Below are positions 25,435 to 34,743 of a stretch of DNA of 64,000 nt, one piece after another. Below the pieces are notes generated by a model. The model was given only the letters and a program-made list of their open reading frames with translations, was not told the DNA's origin and searched no databases. Source of the stretch: Streptomyces sp. TRM68416 (GTDB lineage Bacteria; Actinomycetota; Actinomycetes; Streptomycetales; Streptomycetaceae); contig NZ_JACVWU010000007.1 in NCBI RefSeq assembly GCF_014596915.1, positions 243,456 through 307,455 on the forward strand, given 5' to 3'. The position numbers and the translations under genes were made by a program. How positions within the stretch are numbered: the first letter of the stretch is position 1; the number at the start of each line of letters is the position of its first letter.

Positions 25435-26355
25435 TCATGGACGGCTGGCGAGGCGGTCCGGGCTGTTGTCGCCCGGCACGGCCGGGGCGTCGCCCGGCTG
25501 CTCCGGTGTTCGGCCGGAGCGCCCGAGCATGTACCAGCTGAGGGCGATGCCCGCCGCCGCGGCTGCGGAGGCCCAGGTCCAGGGGCTGGTGAGCAGGGTG
25601 TGGCGTAGGTCGGAGTCGGTCTGCTGGCCGAGGACGAAGATGCCCATGACGGCGACGAACCAGCCGAAGGACTTGCGCAGCGCGTCCTGCGGGATGCGTC
25701 CGGCGAGCAGGCCGCCGAGCAGGCTGCCGACGACGGCCGCCGTCGTGACGAGGGCCGCCAGGCCCCAGTCGATGTGCACGCTGGCGAGGTATCCGGCCAG
25801 GCCCGCGAAGGACTTCATGGAGATGACCAGCAGCGAGGTGCCGACCGCGACGGTCATCGGCAGCCCGCCGAGCAGGGCGAGCGCGGGAACGACGAGGAAG
25901 CCTCCGCCGGCGCCGACCAGTCCGGTCACCAGGCCCACGACGATGCCGTCCAAGAGCACGTGCAGCACGGGGAGTTCGTGGTGGACCTTCTTCGGCGCCC
26001 GCCTCCGTCCCCGGATCATGGCGACGGCCGTGGCGATCATCATGAGGGCGAACGCGAGCAGCAGGATGCTGCCGGGGATGAACTCGGCGAGCCGTCCGCC
26101 CGCGTAGGCGCCGGTCATGCCGGCCAGGCCGAACAGCAGCCCGGTACGCCAGCGGACGCGTCCGGCGCGGGCGTGGGAGACGACGCCGGCGGCGCTGGTG
26201 ACCCCGACGACGAACAGGGAGGTGGCGATGGCCTGCTTGGTCTCCATGCCGGCCAGGTAGACCAGGATGGGGACGGTCAGGATGGATCCGCCGCCGCCCA
26301 GGATGCCGAGGCTGACGCCGATGAGCAGGGACGCGGCGATGATGACAGCGATCAT
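25435..26355 (-). CDS. Sulfite exporter TauE/SafE family protein
   Basis: A 306-residue polytopic membrane protein with the two TauE/SafE half-repeats: SLLIGVSLGILGGGGSILTV with PILVYLAGMETKQAIATSL near the N-terminus, and VVGLVTGLVGAGGGFLVVPA with PMTVAVGTSLLVISMKSF in the second half. About eight membrane helices are visible. The family exports sulfite or sulfoacetate-type anions. In a persulfide-oxidation island it would export sulfite or thiosulfate formed by the dioxygenase and rhodaneses. It overlaps the upstream rhodanese gene by 4 bp (26352-26355), so the two are co-translated. Confidence 0.9.
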   Translation of the reverse strand: MIAVIIAASLLIGVSLGILGGGGSILTVPILVYLAGMETKQAIATSLFVVGVTSAAGVVSHARAGRVRWRTGLLFGLAGMTGAYAGGRLAEFIPGSILLLAFALMMIATAVAMIRGRRRAPKKVHHELPVLHVLLDGIVVGLVTGLVGAGGGFLVVPALALLGGLPMTVAVGTSLLVISMKSFAGLAGYLASVHIDWGLAALVTTAAVVGSLLGGLLAGRIPQDALRKSFGWFVAVMGIFVLGQQTDSDLRHTLLTSPWTWASAAAAAGIALSWYMLGRSGRTPEQPGDAPAVPGDNSPDRLASRP

Positions 26356-26933
26356 GGGGTGCCCCGCAGGGCGGCGACGACGGTATCGAGGTCGGTGCGC
26401 GGGCCGCGGTTGTAGGGCAGCTTCGACAGCAGCATGCCCATGGCACAGGTGTTGGTGAGCGCGGCGACGGTCAGCCCGCCGCCGACGGCGGTACCGATCA
26501 GGTGCAGTCCGGGCACGAACAGGCCCGCGATGCCGGTCACCAGGACGAGGGTTCCGGCGATGAGCCGGACCTGTCGCTCCAGGTCCCAGCGTTCGGGGCC
26601 GCGGGTGAGTGGGCCGCCGGCGTTCTCCCAGGCCATGACGCCGCCGTCGAGGACGCGCAGGTTGGGCAGTCCGGCCTCGGCGAGGGCCTGTTCGGCCTGG
26701 GCGGCGCGGGCGCCGGAGCGGCAGATGAGGATGACGTCTTCGTCGAGGTGGTGGCGCAGTTCGGCGCGGTGTTCGCGCAGGGTGTCGAGGGGGACGTTGT
26801 AGGAGCCGGGGATGTGGGCGGTGCGGAACTCGCCGGGCGTGCGCACGTCCAGCAGGCGCGGGCCCTCCCCGTCCCGGGTGAGGTCGTGCAGGGCAGCGGG
26901 ATCGAGTCGTGGCTTGTCGGCGTGGGTGGTCAT
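26352..26933 (-). CDS. Rhodanese fused to a DUF2892-type membrane domain
   Basis: A 193-residue protein. Residues 10-110 form a rhodanese domain with LLDVRTPGEFRTAHIPGSYN and the active cysteine loop ILICRSGARA (C71). Residues 120-180 contain two membrane helices (VRLIAGTLVLVTGIAGLFVP and LIGTAVGGGLTVAALTNTCA) of the inner membrane DUF2892 type. It would be a membrane-tethered sulfurtransferase facing the cytoplasm. Translational coupling to TauE suggests that it feeds or partners the exporter. No operator of the TACCC-N4-GGGTA type is visible upstream. Confidence 0.9.
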   Translation of the reverse strand: MTTHADKPRLDPAALHDLTRDGEGPRLLDVRTPGEFRTAHIPGSYNVPLDTLREHRAELRHHLDEDVILICRSGARAAQAEQALAEAGLPNLRVLDGGVMAWENAGGPLTRGPERWDLERQVRLIAGTLVLVTGIAGLFVPGLHLIGTAVGGGLTVAALTNTCAMGMLLSKLPYNRGPRTDLDTVVAALRGTP

Positions 26934-26970
26934 CGCTGGGTTCCTTGATGTCGTCGAAGCGGTTGGGGGC

Positions 26971-27001
26971 GGGCGGCGGCCGGTTCCCGTGGCCGCCGCC
27001 C
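26971..27001 (-). terminator. Hairpin terminator after the persulfide dioxygenase gene
   Basis: A perfect 11-bp stem (26971-26981 with 26991-27001, GGGCGGCGGCC) with a 9-base loop, 21 bp downstream of the stop of the minus-strand dioxygenase-rhodanese gene. Confidence 0.7.
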
Positions 27002-27021
27002 GGAGTCAGCGGCGCGGCGGA

Positions 27022-28407
27022 TCAGACGTCGGCGGACGCGGGCAGGGCGAGCCAGGCGCCGTAGCCGCCGAGGAGGTCGGAGACGTCGGTGCGGCCCTGG
27101 TGGCGCAGCAGGCTGGCGGCGATGGAGGAGCGGTGGCCGCCCGCGCAGTGGACGACCAGGGGCCGGTCGGCCGGGATCTCGTCGGCGCGGCGGGCGAGTT
27201 CGGCCAGCGGGATGTGCAACGAGCCCTCGATGAAGCCCTCTTCGCGCTCGGCGGTGTTGCGCACGTCGAGCACCAGCGGCGGTTCCTCGCCGTCGAGCAG
27301 ACGGTGCAACTCGTCGGCGGTCAGCCGGCTGGCCTGCGTCATCTCGTCGGCCAGGGCCGGGAAGGCGCCCTCGGGTTCGCGCAGATAGCCGCCGACCCTG
27401 TCGAAGCCGATCCGGGCGAGCCGGGTGACAACCTCCTCCTCCCGGTCCTGCGGGGCGATGACGACGACGTCCTGTTCGGGGGCGACGACCATGCCCGCCT
27501 GCTCGGCGAAGCGTCCGTCCGCGGGGACGTTGACCGAGCCGCGCAGGTGTCCCGGGGCGAAGTCCTGCGGGGAACGGGCGTCGACCACGACGGCTCCGGC
27601 CGCTCGCCGCTCCATGAACTCCTCCACCGACAGGGGCCGGGGCGCGGCGGCCGCGTCGAACAGGCCGTGCTCCTTGCGGTTGAGGATGGCGTCGTAGACG
27701 AAGTAGGCGGGCGCGGACGGCTGGCCCGCCGTCACCAGCTGGACGAACTTCTCCTCACTCATGGGGCGGCAGGCGTAGTTGGTGGCGCGCTGTTCGCCGA
27801 TGGTGGACTGGCGCTGGGTGGAGAGGTTCTTGCCGCAGGCGGAGCCGGCGCCGTGGGCGGGGAAGACCCGGACCGCGTCCGGGAGGTCCATCAGCTTGTG
27901 CTGGATGGTGTCGTAGAGCATGTGGCCGAGTTCGTCGGCGGTGACGCCGATCGAGGCGAGCAGGTCGGGCCGGCCCACGTCGCCGATGAACAGCGCGTCG
28001 CCGGTCAGGACGCCGTAGGGGACGGCGTCGCCCGTGTGCTCGTACACCAGGACGCTGATCGACTCCGGGGTGTGCCCGGGGGTTTCGAGGATCTGCAGCT
28101 GCACGTCGCCGAGGCTGATGCGCTCGCCGTCGGTCAGTTTGCGGATGGGGTACTCGGCCTCGGCGCGCTGTCCGTAGCCGATCCAGGCGCCGGTGCGGTC
28201 GGCGAGCTCCAGGTGGCCGGCGAGGAAGTCGGCGTGGAAGTGGGTGTTGATGACGGCCTCGATGGTGAAGCCGTGCTCGGCGGCGTCGGTGAGGTACTCG
28301 GAGACGTCGCGGCGCGGGTCGACGACGACGGCCTTGCCGGTGCTCTCGTCGGCGATCATGTAGGACGCCTGGGAGAGGCAGTCGAGGTAGTACTGGGCGA
28401 AGAACAT
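27022..28407 (-). CDS. Persulfide dioxygenase-rhodanese fusion (MBL fold)
   Basis: A 461-residue protein. Residues 1-250 are an ETHE1-like metallo-beta-lactamase domain with the metal motif THFHADFLAGH and the later LETPGHTPESISVLVY and TGDALFIGDVGRPDL. The remainder holds two rhodanese domains. The first (VVVDARSPQDFAPGHLRGSV) has lost its cysteine (VVIAPQDRE); the second keeps it in PLVVHCAGGHRSS. Such fusions oxidise glutathione- or thiol-persulfide to sulfite and pass sulfane sulfur internally. In an actinobacterium mycothiol persulfide is a likely substrate (inference). The ATG at 28407 has GGAGGT upstream and operator 5 lies 34 bp before it. Confidence 0.92.
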   Translation of the reverse strand: MFFAQYYLDCLSQASYMIADESTGKAVVVDPRRDVSEYLTDAAEHGFTIEAVINTHFHADFLAGHLELADRTGAWIGYGQRAEAEYPIRKLTDGERISLGDVQLQILETPGHTPESISVLVYEHTGDAVPYGVLTGDALFIGDVGRPDLLASIGVTADELGHMLYDTIQHKLMDLPDAVRVFPAHGAGSACGKNLSTQRQSTIGEQRATNYACRPMSEEKFVQLVTAGQPSAPAYFVYDAILNRKEHGLFDAAAAPRPLSVEEFMERRAAGAVVVDARSPQDFAPGHLRGSVNVPADGRFAEQAGMVVAPEQDVVVIAPQDREEEVVTRLARIGFDRVGGYLREPEGAFPALADEMTQASRLTADELHRLLDGEEPPLVLDVRNTAEREEGFIEGSLHIPLAELARRADEIPADRPLVVHCAGGHRSSIAASLLRHQGRTDVSDLLGGYGAWLALPASADV

Positions 28408-28440
28408 GGTCGGGTGACCTCCATGTCGGACTGGGTTGAT

Positions 28441-28454
28441 TACCCCGGGGGGTA
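28441..28454. promoter_or_regulatory. CstR-type operator 5 (persulfide dioxygenase)
   Basis: TACCCCGGGGGGTA lies 34 bp upstream of the dioxygenase start, in the gap after the second SQR gene. This shows that the dioxygenase has its own promoter. Confidence 0.75.
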
Positions 28455-28532
28455 TATAGAGGGTTCTGGTCCGCCCTTGGCGGGGGCGGGGGGAGTGGTC
28501 GGCCCGGGTCGGGGGAGGCCCGGGCCGACCGG

Positions 28533-29762
<1,230 letters not shown>

Positions 29763-29809
29763 GGCGGGGCTCCTTTCCGACTGGCCGGTGTGCGGGTGTC
29801 GGACAGGGA

Positions 29810-30136
29810 TCAGGCGGCGTGCTCGGGTGAACCGGCCGCGACCGGACGTCCGGCGCGGGCCCAGGCGCCGGTGCCGCCGACGACGGAGTAGGCGTCGATG
29901 CCGCGGGAGGTCATCCGGTCGGCGGCGGTCCGGCTGCGGTTGCCGCTGGCGCAGATCACGTACACCGGCCGGTCGGTGGGCAGTTCGCCGCAGCGGGCGG
30001 GCACGGTGCGCAGCGGCATCAGACGCGCGCCGGGGACGTGTCCGGCCGCGTATTCGTCCGCCTCCCGTACGTCGATGACGAGTGCGCCGTCGGCCCAGTC
30101 CGCCACGAACGCTTCCTGTGTCACTTCACGAGCCAC
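29810..30136 (-). CDS. Single-domain rhodanese
   Basis: A 108-residue rhodanese: ALVIDVREADEYAAGHVPGA and the active loop VYVICASGNRSRTAADRM with catalytic C62. The start is GTG at 30136, preceded by GGAGG. It probably transfers sulfur from SQR-made persulfide to sulfite or thiol acceptors, producing thiosulfate. It is the first gene of the rhodanese-SQR operon. Two CstR-type operators lie 17 and 70 bp upstream, the most heavily equipped promoter of the island. Confidence 0.93.
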   Translation of the reverse strand: MAREVTQEAFVADWADGALVIDVREADEYAAGHVPGARLMPLRTVPARCGELPTDRPVYVICASGNRSRTAADRMTSRGIDAYSVVGGTGAWARAGRPVAAGSPEHAA

Positions 30137-30153
30137 TTCGTTGCCTCCTCAAT

Positions 30154-30167
30154 TACCCCAGGGGGTA
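30154..30167. promoter_or_regulatory. CstR-type operator 6 (rhodanese-SQR operon)
   Basis: TACCCCAGGGGGTA lies 17 bp upstream of the rhodanese start and has four matched C:G pairs in each half-site. Confidence 0.78.
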
Positions 30168-30204
30168 TCTTGTCGCCGAGAGTACGGCGACCCGGAGACC
30201 GGCG

Positions 30205-31692
30205 TCAAATACCCCTGGGGGTATTTGCCCGAGAGGCAACGCGGGGCTCGGTGACGGAGCCCGGACCGAGTCGGGATCCCTGCGGCGCGGGCCTGGGCAG
30301 TCGGAGGGTCATCCGTGTCCCGCCGCCCGGTCCGCAGACCGCGGTGACCGTGCCGCCGTGGGCGGTGACCAGCTCCTTGACCACGGCCAGGCCGATGCCG
30401 CTGCCGCCTCCGGCGCGAGCGCGGGCCCCGCGCCACAGCCGGTCGAAGACGTGCGGCAGCTCGTCGGCGGGGATGCCGGGGCCGGTGTCGGCCACCTCGA
30501 CGAGAGCTTCGGTGGGCGTGGCGGACGTCGTGACGGTGACGGTGTCGCCGGGACGGCAGTGGCGGGCGGTGTTGCTGAGCAGGTTGCCGAGCGCCTGGTG
30601 CAGCCGGTCGGCGTCGGCGCGCACCGGCAGGGAAGCGGGGCTGGAGACCGTGTGCACGGTCAGCCCGGCGGTGCGCAGCTCGGCCCCCCGTTCGGCCACG
30701 GCGGCCTCGGCCAGGGCGGTCAGATCCACCTCGGCCAGGTGCAGGGACAGCCGGGCGGACTCGGCCTCGGCGAGTTTCCCGAGGTCGTCGACGATGCGGC
30801 CCAGCCGCAGGGCCTGGTCGTGCAGCGAGGCCAGACGGTCCGGGGCCGGCTCGGTGTAGCCGTCGCGCAATTCCTCCAGCCCCGCCTGCAGCGAGGCCAG
30901 GGGCGTGCGCAGTTCGTGGGCGACATCTGCGGCGAGGCGGTGACGGGCCTGCTCCGCGTGGCCCACGTCGTCGGCCATGGCGTCGAAGGCGCGGGCGAGG
31001 TCGCCCAGTTCACCGGGTGCGTCGATCCGGGCCCGGGCGCTGCGGTCCCCGGCGGCCAGCGCACGCGCGGTCGCGGCGACCCGCACGACCGGAGCCGTCA
31101 GGCGCCGGGTGACGAACCAGCTCACGCCCAGCGCCAGAGCCAGCGCACCGACGGCAGCCGCGGCCACCCAGCCCCAGGCGACGGACAGACCCGCCGTCCC
31201 GGAGCCGGCCGAGAAGGCCAGGTGCACGGAGCCGACAGTGCGGCCGTCGACCACCACGAGCGCGTTCGCGCCGGGGCCCGAGCCCATGCCCTGCCCGTGG
31301 TGCCCCTGCCCCGAACCGGGCACGCCGTGCTCGTCCCGGGATTCGGCTCCGGAGGGGCCGGAGATCGTCCCGTCGTCCGCGTTGCGCACCGTGAGCACCG
31401 CCCCGGCGCCCGCGGCGAGGGAACGCGCCGCCGACAGGTCGGCCGTCGACCAGTCGCCCCCGGCCCGGTAGGCGTCGGCTGCCGCCGCGGCCACCCGATC
31501 GGCGGTGCGCTGCCGGTCGGCTTGGTGAGCGCTGCTCAGCCCGCGGTCGGTTCCGAAGAGCGCCGCGGCCGTCAGCAGTGCCACGGAGGCCAGCGCCACC
31601 ACGGCGAACGCGGCGAACAGGCGCCGCCCGAGCGGTCCGAGCCGGCCGGACGGCCGAACGCCGGAGTGCGGCGAACCGGGCTCACGGGTCAC
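30205..31692 (-). CDS. HAMP-domain sensor histidine kinase
   Basis: A 495-residue membrane sensor kinase. TM1 is at about 28-47 (FAAFAVVALASVALLTAAAL); the extracytoplasmic sensor has a Gly/His-rich patch (GSGQGHHGQGMGSG); TM2 is at about 170-195. A HAMP domain follows, then the HisKA box DVAHELRTPLASLQAGLEEL with the phospho-acceptor His and a HATPase with NLLSNTARH, DTGPGIPADELPHVFDRLW and GSGIGLAVVKELV. The start is GTG at 31692, 11 bp inside the response regulator gene, so the pair is co-translated. The His-rich sensor loop could bind a metal (inference). Its stop lies in CstR-type operator 7. Confidence 0.92.
   Translation of the reverse strand: MTREPGSPHSGVRPSGRLGPLGRRLFAAFAVVALASVALLTAAALFGTDRGLSSAHQADRQRTADRVAAAAADAYRAGGDWSTADLSAARSLAAGAGAVLTVRNADDGTISGPSGAESRDEHGVPGSGQGHHGQGMGSGPGANALVVVDGRTVGSVHLAFSAGSGTAGLSVAWGWVAAAAVGALALALGVSWFVTRRLTAPVVRVAATARALAAGDRSARARIDAPGELGDLARAFDAMADDVGHAEQARHRLAADVAHELRTPLASLQAGLEELRDGYTEPAPDRLASLHDQALRLGRIVDDLGKLAEAESARLSLHLAEVDLTALAEAAVAERGAELRTAGLTVHTVSSPASLPVRADADRLHQALGNLLSNTARHCRPGDTVTVTTSATPTEALVEVADTGPGIPADELPHVFDRLWRGARARAGGGSGIGLAVVKELVTAHGGTVTAVCGPGGGTRMTLRLPRPAPQGSRLGPGSVTEPRVASRANTPRGI
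30207..30226. promoter_or_regulatory. CstR-type operator 7, extended 20-bp dyad
   Basis: AAATACCCCTGGGGGTATTT is a 20-bp dyad, perfect except at the centre, 53 bp (about five helical turns) from operator 6. It overlaps the stop codon of the downstream-facing histidine kinase gene (30205-30207), so the kinase gene ends inside an operator. Confidence 0.8.
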
Positions 31693-32377
31693 GGGACCAC
31701 CCCAGCCGATAGCCCACGCCCAGCACAGTCACCACGAGGTCGGCGCCGGCCTCCCCGAGCTTGTGCCGCAGATTCTTCACATGCGAGTCGATCGTCCGCT
31801 CGTACCCGGCGAACTCGTAGCCGCGCACGCGGTTGACCAGCTCATAGCGCGAGAACACCCGACCGGGCACCGAAGCCAGCGCGGTCAGCAGACCCCACTC
31901 GGTGGGCGTCAGCTCCAGGGAACAGCCATCCAGTACCGCCTCGTGCCGGGCCTCGTCGATCCGCAGCCGTCCGTCGCCGTACGACGGAACCGGAGTCGCC
32001 CCGGTCGCCGTGCCCCCGACCCGCTGCAGCACCGCACCCACTCGCAGCACCACCTCGGTGGGACTGAACGGCTTGGTCACATAGTCGTCGGCGCCCAGCC
32101 GCAGCCCGTGGATACGGTCCTCGACGGTCGTACGCGCGGTCAGCACGACCACCGGCACCCGGCCGCGCTCGCGGGCCTCGCGCAGCACCTCGTCACCGTC
32201 CACGTCCGGCAGCCCGAGATCCAGCAACGTCAGGTCGATCCCCGGCTCACCGAGCAGCCGTACCGCCTCCGCACCCGAGCCGGTCGTCAGCACTCCGTAC
32301 CCCGCGCGCTCCAGGTAGCGGCGCAGCAGGTCACGGATCTCCTTCTCGTCCTCGACTACGAGCACGGTGGCGGCCAT
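31682..32377 (-). CDS. OmpR-family response regulator
   Basis: A 231-residue two-domain regulator. The receiver has acidic pocket VVEDEKEIR, phospho-acceptor D53 in LTLLDLGLPD, VVLTAR and KPFSPTE; the C-terminal winged helix has LELTPTEWGLLTALASVPG and ERTIDSHVKNLRHKLGEAGA. ATGs at 32386 and 32377 are both possible; the second gives the standard N-terminus. It is paired with the downstream histidine kinase and divergent from the DUF2202 gene, which is a candidate target. Confidence 0.93.
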   Translation of the reverse strand: MAATVLVVEDEKEIRDLLRRYLERAGYGVLTTGSGAEAVRLLGEPGIDLTLLDLGLPDVDGDEVLREARERGRVPVVVLTARTTVEDRIHGLRLGADDYVTKPFSPTEVVLRVGAVLQRVGGTATGATPVPSYGDGRLRIDEARHEAVLDGCSLELTPTEWGLLTALASVPGRVFSRYELVNRVRGYEFAGYERTIDSHVKNLRHKLGEAGADLVVTVLGVGYRLGWSRDP

Positions 32378-32550
32378 GTCCCACATCTACGCGTCACACG
32401 CCCGCCCCTGCGAGGGGCCGAACAGCCCCAACCCGCCCGGCGGTCGTCTCCATCCCGTCTCCACACACAGCGCACGACGACTGCAGGACCGGGCGCGACG
32501 GTGACGGTGCGGGAACGGAAGAGGCTCCCGCGGAGACGAGGAGGTTCGCC

Positions 32551-33228
32551 ATGAAGCGCAATGTCAGGATCGCGACGGCTGTCACCGCGGGCGTGCTCGC
32601 CATCGGCGGCCTGCTGGCCGGCGGCGCGGTGGCGGCGGGCACGGACGAGACCCCGGCGCCGGGCACCACCATGCAGCAGCAGATGATGACGGGACGTCAG
32701 CACTACGCCGGACGGCACGGTGAGGGCATGCACGATTCCCGCCGCGACGGGAGCTGCACCGGCTACACCGCCCTCGCCGCGCAGGGCACCCTGACCGCGG
32801 CCCAGAAGACCACGCTGGCGGGCATGGCCGAGGAGGAGAAGCTCGCGCACGACCTCTACACCGCGTTCGCCGCACGCTACGACGTACGTGTCTTCGAACG
32901 GATCGCCGCGGCAGAGACCAGCCAGCTGAGCGCCGTGCGCACCCTGCTGGACCGCTACGACGTCACCGACCCGACCGCCGGCAAGCCGACCGGTGAGTTC
33001 ACCGACCCGACCGTCCAGGCCACCTACGACCGGCTGTTGAAGCAGGGAGAGGACAGCCTGTCCGGCGCTCTGAAGGCCGGGCGCACGGTCGAGACCGAGG
33101 ACATCGCCGCACTGACCGAGGCGCTGTCCGGGCTCACCGCCCCGGACACCCGCCAGGTGTACACCAACCTGCTCGCCGCCTCCGAGCGGCATCAGGCGGC
33201 GTTCGAGCACTGGATCGCCGCGGAATAG
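32551..33228 (+). CDS. Secreted DUF2202 protein (ferritin-like)
   Basis: A 225-residue protein with an N-terminal signal peptide (residues 1-29, IATAVTAGVLAIGGLLAGGA) and a DUF2202 domain: MAEEEKLAHDLYTAFAARYD, FERIAAAETSQLSAVRTLLDRY and ASERHQAAFEHWI. The E(E)xx.H and ExxH spacing suggests a four-helix ferritin-like bundle; DUF2202 proteins are often found with metal or redox stress genes. Methionine/glutamine- and His-rich residues at 41-65 (TTMQQQMMTGRQHY) could bind metal. GGAGG precedes the ATG at 32551. It is divergent from the two-component system. Confidence 0.88.
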   Translation: MKRNVRIATAVTAGVLAIGGLLAGGAVAAGTDETPAPGTTMQQQMMTGRQHYAGRHGEGMHDSRRDGSCTGYTALAAQGTLTAAQKTTLAGMAEEEKLAHDLYTAFAARYDVRVFERIAAAETSQLSAVRTLLDRYDVTDPTAGKPTGEFTDPTVQATYDRLLKQGEDSLSGALKAGRTVETEDIAALTEALSGLTAPDTRQVYTNLLAASERHQAAFEHWIAAE

Positions 33229-33422
33229 GGGAGTGAAGTCGGGTCCGCATGTGACGCCGTGGCAGGGCGCTCGGAACCACTTCCGTCTCCGCCGTGGCAG
33301 CCGCACCCGGGAAGCCCTTATTCGCCCGCGGTAGGGGTTGTGGCTCAGGTTGCGAGCTGACACGTTCGAAGCCCCCGGCCGGCCCGGGGAGCGGGGAGCG
33401 GGCGACCGGAGAGGAGGGGCAA

Positions 33423-34130
33423 GTGACCGATGGCGGTGGGTCGTTCCGGCAGGGCGAGCTCATGGATCACGGTGCGGGCGCATCCGCGGCGGCCGACGGG
33501 TCGGAGGAGTGCATGCCGTGGGACATCGGCGAGCCTCAGCCGGCCGTCGTGCAGTGGCAGCGCGAGGGCACCATACGGGGCGCGGTTCTCGATGCGGGCT
33601 GCGGCCTGGGGGAGAACGCCGCCTTCCTGTCCGCCCACGGGCACCGGGTCACCGGGCTCGATTCCTCCCCCCACGCGATCGAGCGGGCGCGAGAACTGGC
33701 GCGTCGGCGTGGGCTCCGCGTCGACCTGGCCGTCGCCGACGCCGTCCGACTGAGCGGGTACGAAGGGCGTTTCGACACCGTGGTCGACTGCGCCCTGTTC
33801 CACTGCCTGGACGAGGAGGAACGCCCCCGCTACCTCCGGGCGCTGAACCGTGCCACCGCCCCCGGCGCACAGTTGCATCTCGTCTGCTTCTCGGACGCAC
33901 TGCCGCCGGGCAACCCGGAGCTCTTCCGGATCTCCGCGCGCTATGTTCGTGAGGCCCTGGAGGTGGCGGGCTGGCAGACTCTCGAAGTGCGCCGGGGCAC
34001 TCTGCTCGGGCGTGTCCCGTCCGCGGCACTGCGGAAGATCTTCGTGAGCCGCTTCAGCATCGACGGCACGACGGACGCGGACAACAGGGTGCACAGCGCC
34101 GCCTGGTGGGTGCGAGCCCGCCGGATCTGA
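33423..34130 (+). CDS. Class I SAM-dependent methyltransferase
   Basis: A 235-residue methyltransferase with motif I VLDAGCGLGENAAFLSAHGH, acidic motif VTGLDSSPHAIERARELA, ADAVRL and a post-motif CALFHCLDEEERPRYLRALN. This resembles the thiopurine/tellurite-type group of small soluble methyltransferases; the substrate is unknown. I set the start at GTG 33423 because GGAGAGGAGG lies six bases upstream; an ATG at 33462 would remove 13 residues. It converges with a small membrane protein 6 bp away. Confidence 0.85.
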   Translation: MTDGGGSFRQGELMDHGAGASAAADGSEECMPWDIGEPQPAVVQWQREGTIRGAVLDAGCGLGENAAFLSAHGHRVTGLDSSPHAIERARELARRRGLRVDLAVADAVRLSGYEGRFDTVVDCALFHCLDEEERPRYLRALNRATAPGAQLHLVCFSDALPPGNPELFRISARYVREALEVAGWQTLEVRRGTLLGRVPSAALRKIFVSRFSIDGTTDADNRVHSAAWWVRARRI

Positions 34131-34136
34131 CTGCGC

Positions 34137-34598
34137 TCAGCGGGAGTTGTCACCGCCGGCGGCACCACAGCCCCCGTCCTGGCTCAGGGCCGGTGCCGCG
34201 TCCAGGACCCAGCGCCCCTCGCTGCGGATCGCCGACCAAGTGCTGCACACGACGCCCCCACCGTCCACGTTCGCGACGACCGTGATCGCGGGATCCTTCT
34301 CGCGCCGCAGCACCGTTGTACGGATCCCCTGCGGACGGGTCCGGTCGAGGCGCTCCACATAGTTGGCGGCGTAATCGTCTCCCGAACTGTCGGAGTCGAC
34401 GAGGCGGCCGAATGCTCCCGCGTCACCGTCCTTCAGGGCTCGCTCCACGGCCGAGCTCAGTTCGTTCAATGTGGGCTCACCGTCGGGCTCTTCATTCAGG
34501 ATCGACACGATGACGGTCGCCATCCACCCGACGAGGAAAATCACACCGATCAGGGGAATCAGGGTGGCCGGCCTCTTCAAGCGCCGTTTTTCAGCCAT
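34137..34598 (-). CDS. Membrane-anchored hypothetical protein
   Basis: A 153-residue protein with a positively charged N-terminus, one membrane helix (TLIPLIGVIFLVGWMATVIV, residues 12-32) and an exported NTF2-like or lumazine-type domain (ELSSAVERALKDGDAGAFGR, RTTVLRREKDPAITVVANVD). It contains two cysteines (VVCSTW and GGCGAAG). I do not recognise a named family. It resembles small secreted/anchored Streptomyces proteins of unknown role. The start ATG at 34598 is clear. Confidence 0.72.
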   Translation of the reverse strand: MAEKRRLKRPATLIPLIGVIFLVGWMATVIVSILNEEPDGEPTLNELSSAVERALKDGDAGAFGRLVDSDSSGDDYAANYVERLDRTRPQGIRTTVLRREKDPAITVVANVDGGGVVCSTWSAIRSEGRWVLDAAPALSQDGGCGAAGGDNSR

Positions 34599-34692
34599 GA
34601 TGCGTCAACTCTCATAGCAGGATACGAATACGCGCTGTGAAGGTATCATCCGCACACCCAGGCCCGCCCTTTCGGGGTGAGGACGTGAAGCG

Positions 34693-34719
34693 ACCCCCCT
34701 CTGCCGGGCAGAAGGGGGT
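34693..34719 (-). terminator. Hairpin terminator of the LLM oxidoreductase gene
   Basis: An inverted repeat ACCCCCCTCTGC / GCAGAAGGGGGT (34693-34704 with 34708-34719), one mismatch and a short loop, lies 25 bp past the stop of the minus-strand LLM gene. Confidence 0.6.
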
Positions 34720-34743
34720 GACGGAGGTGGGTGCGGCTGCCGG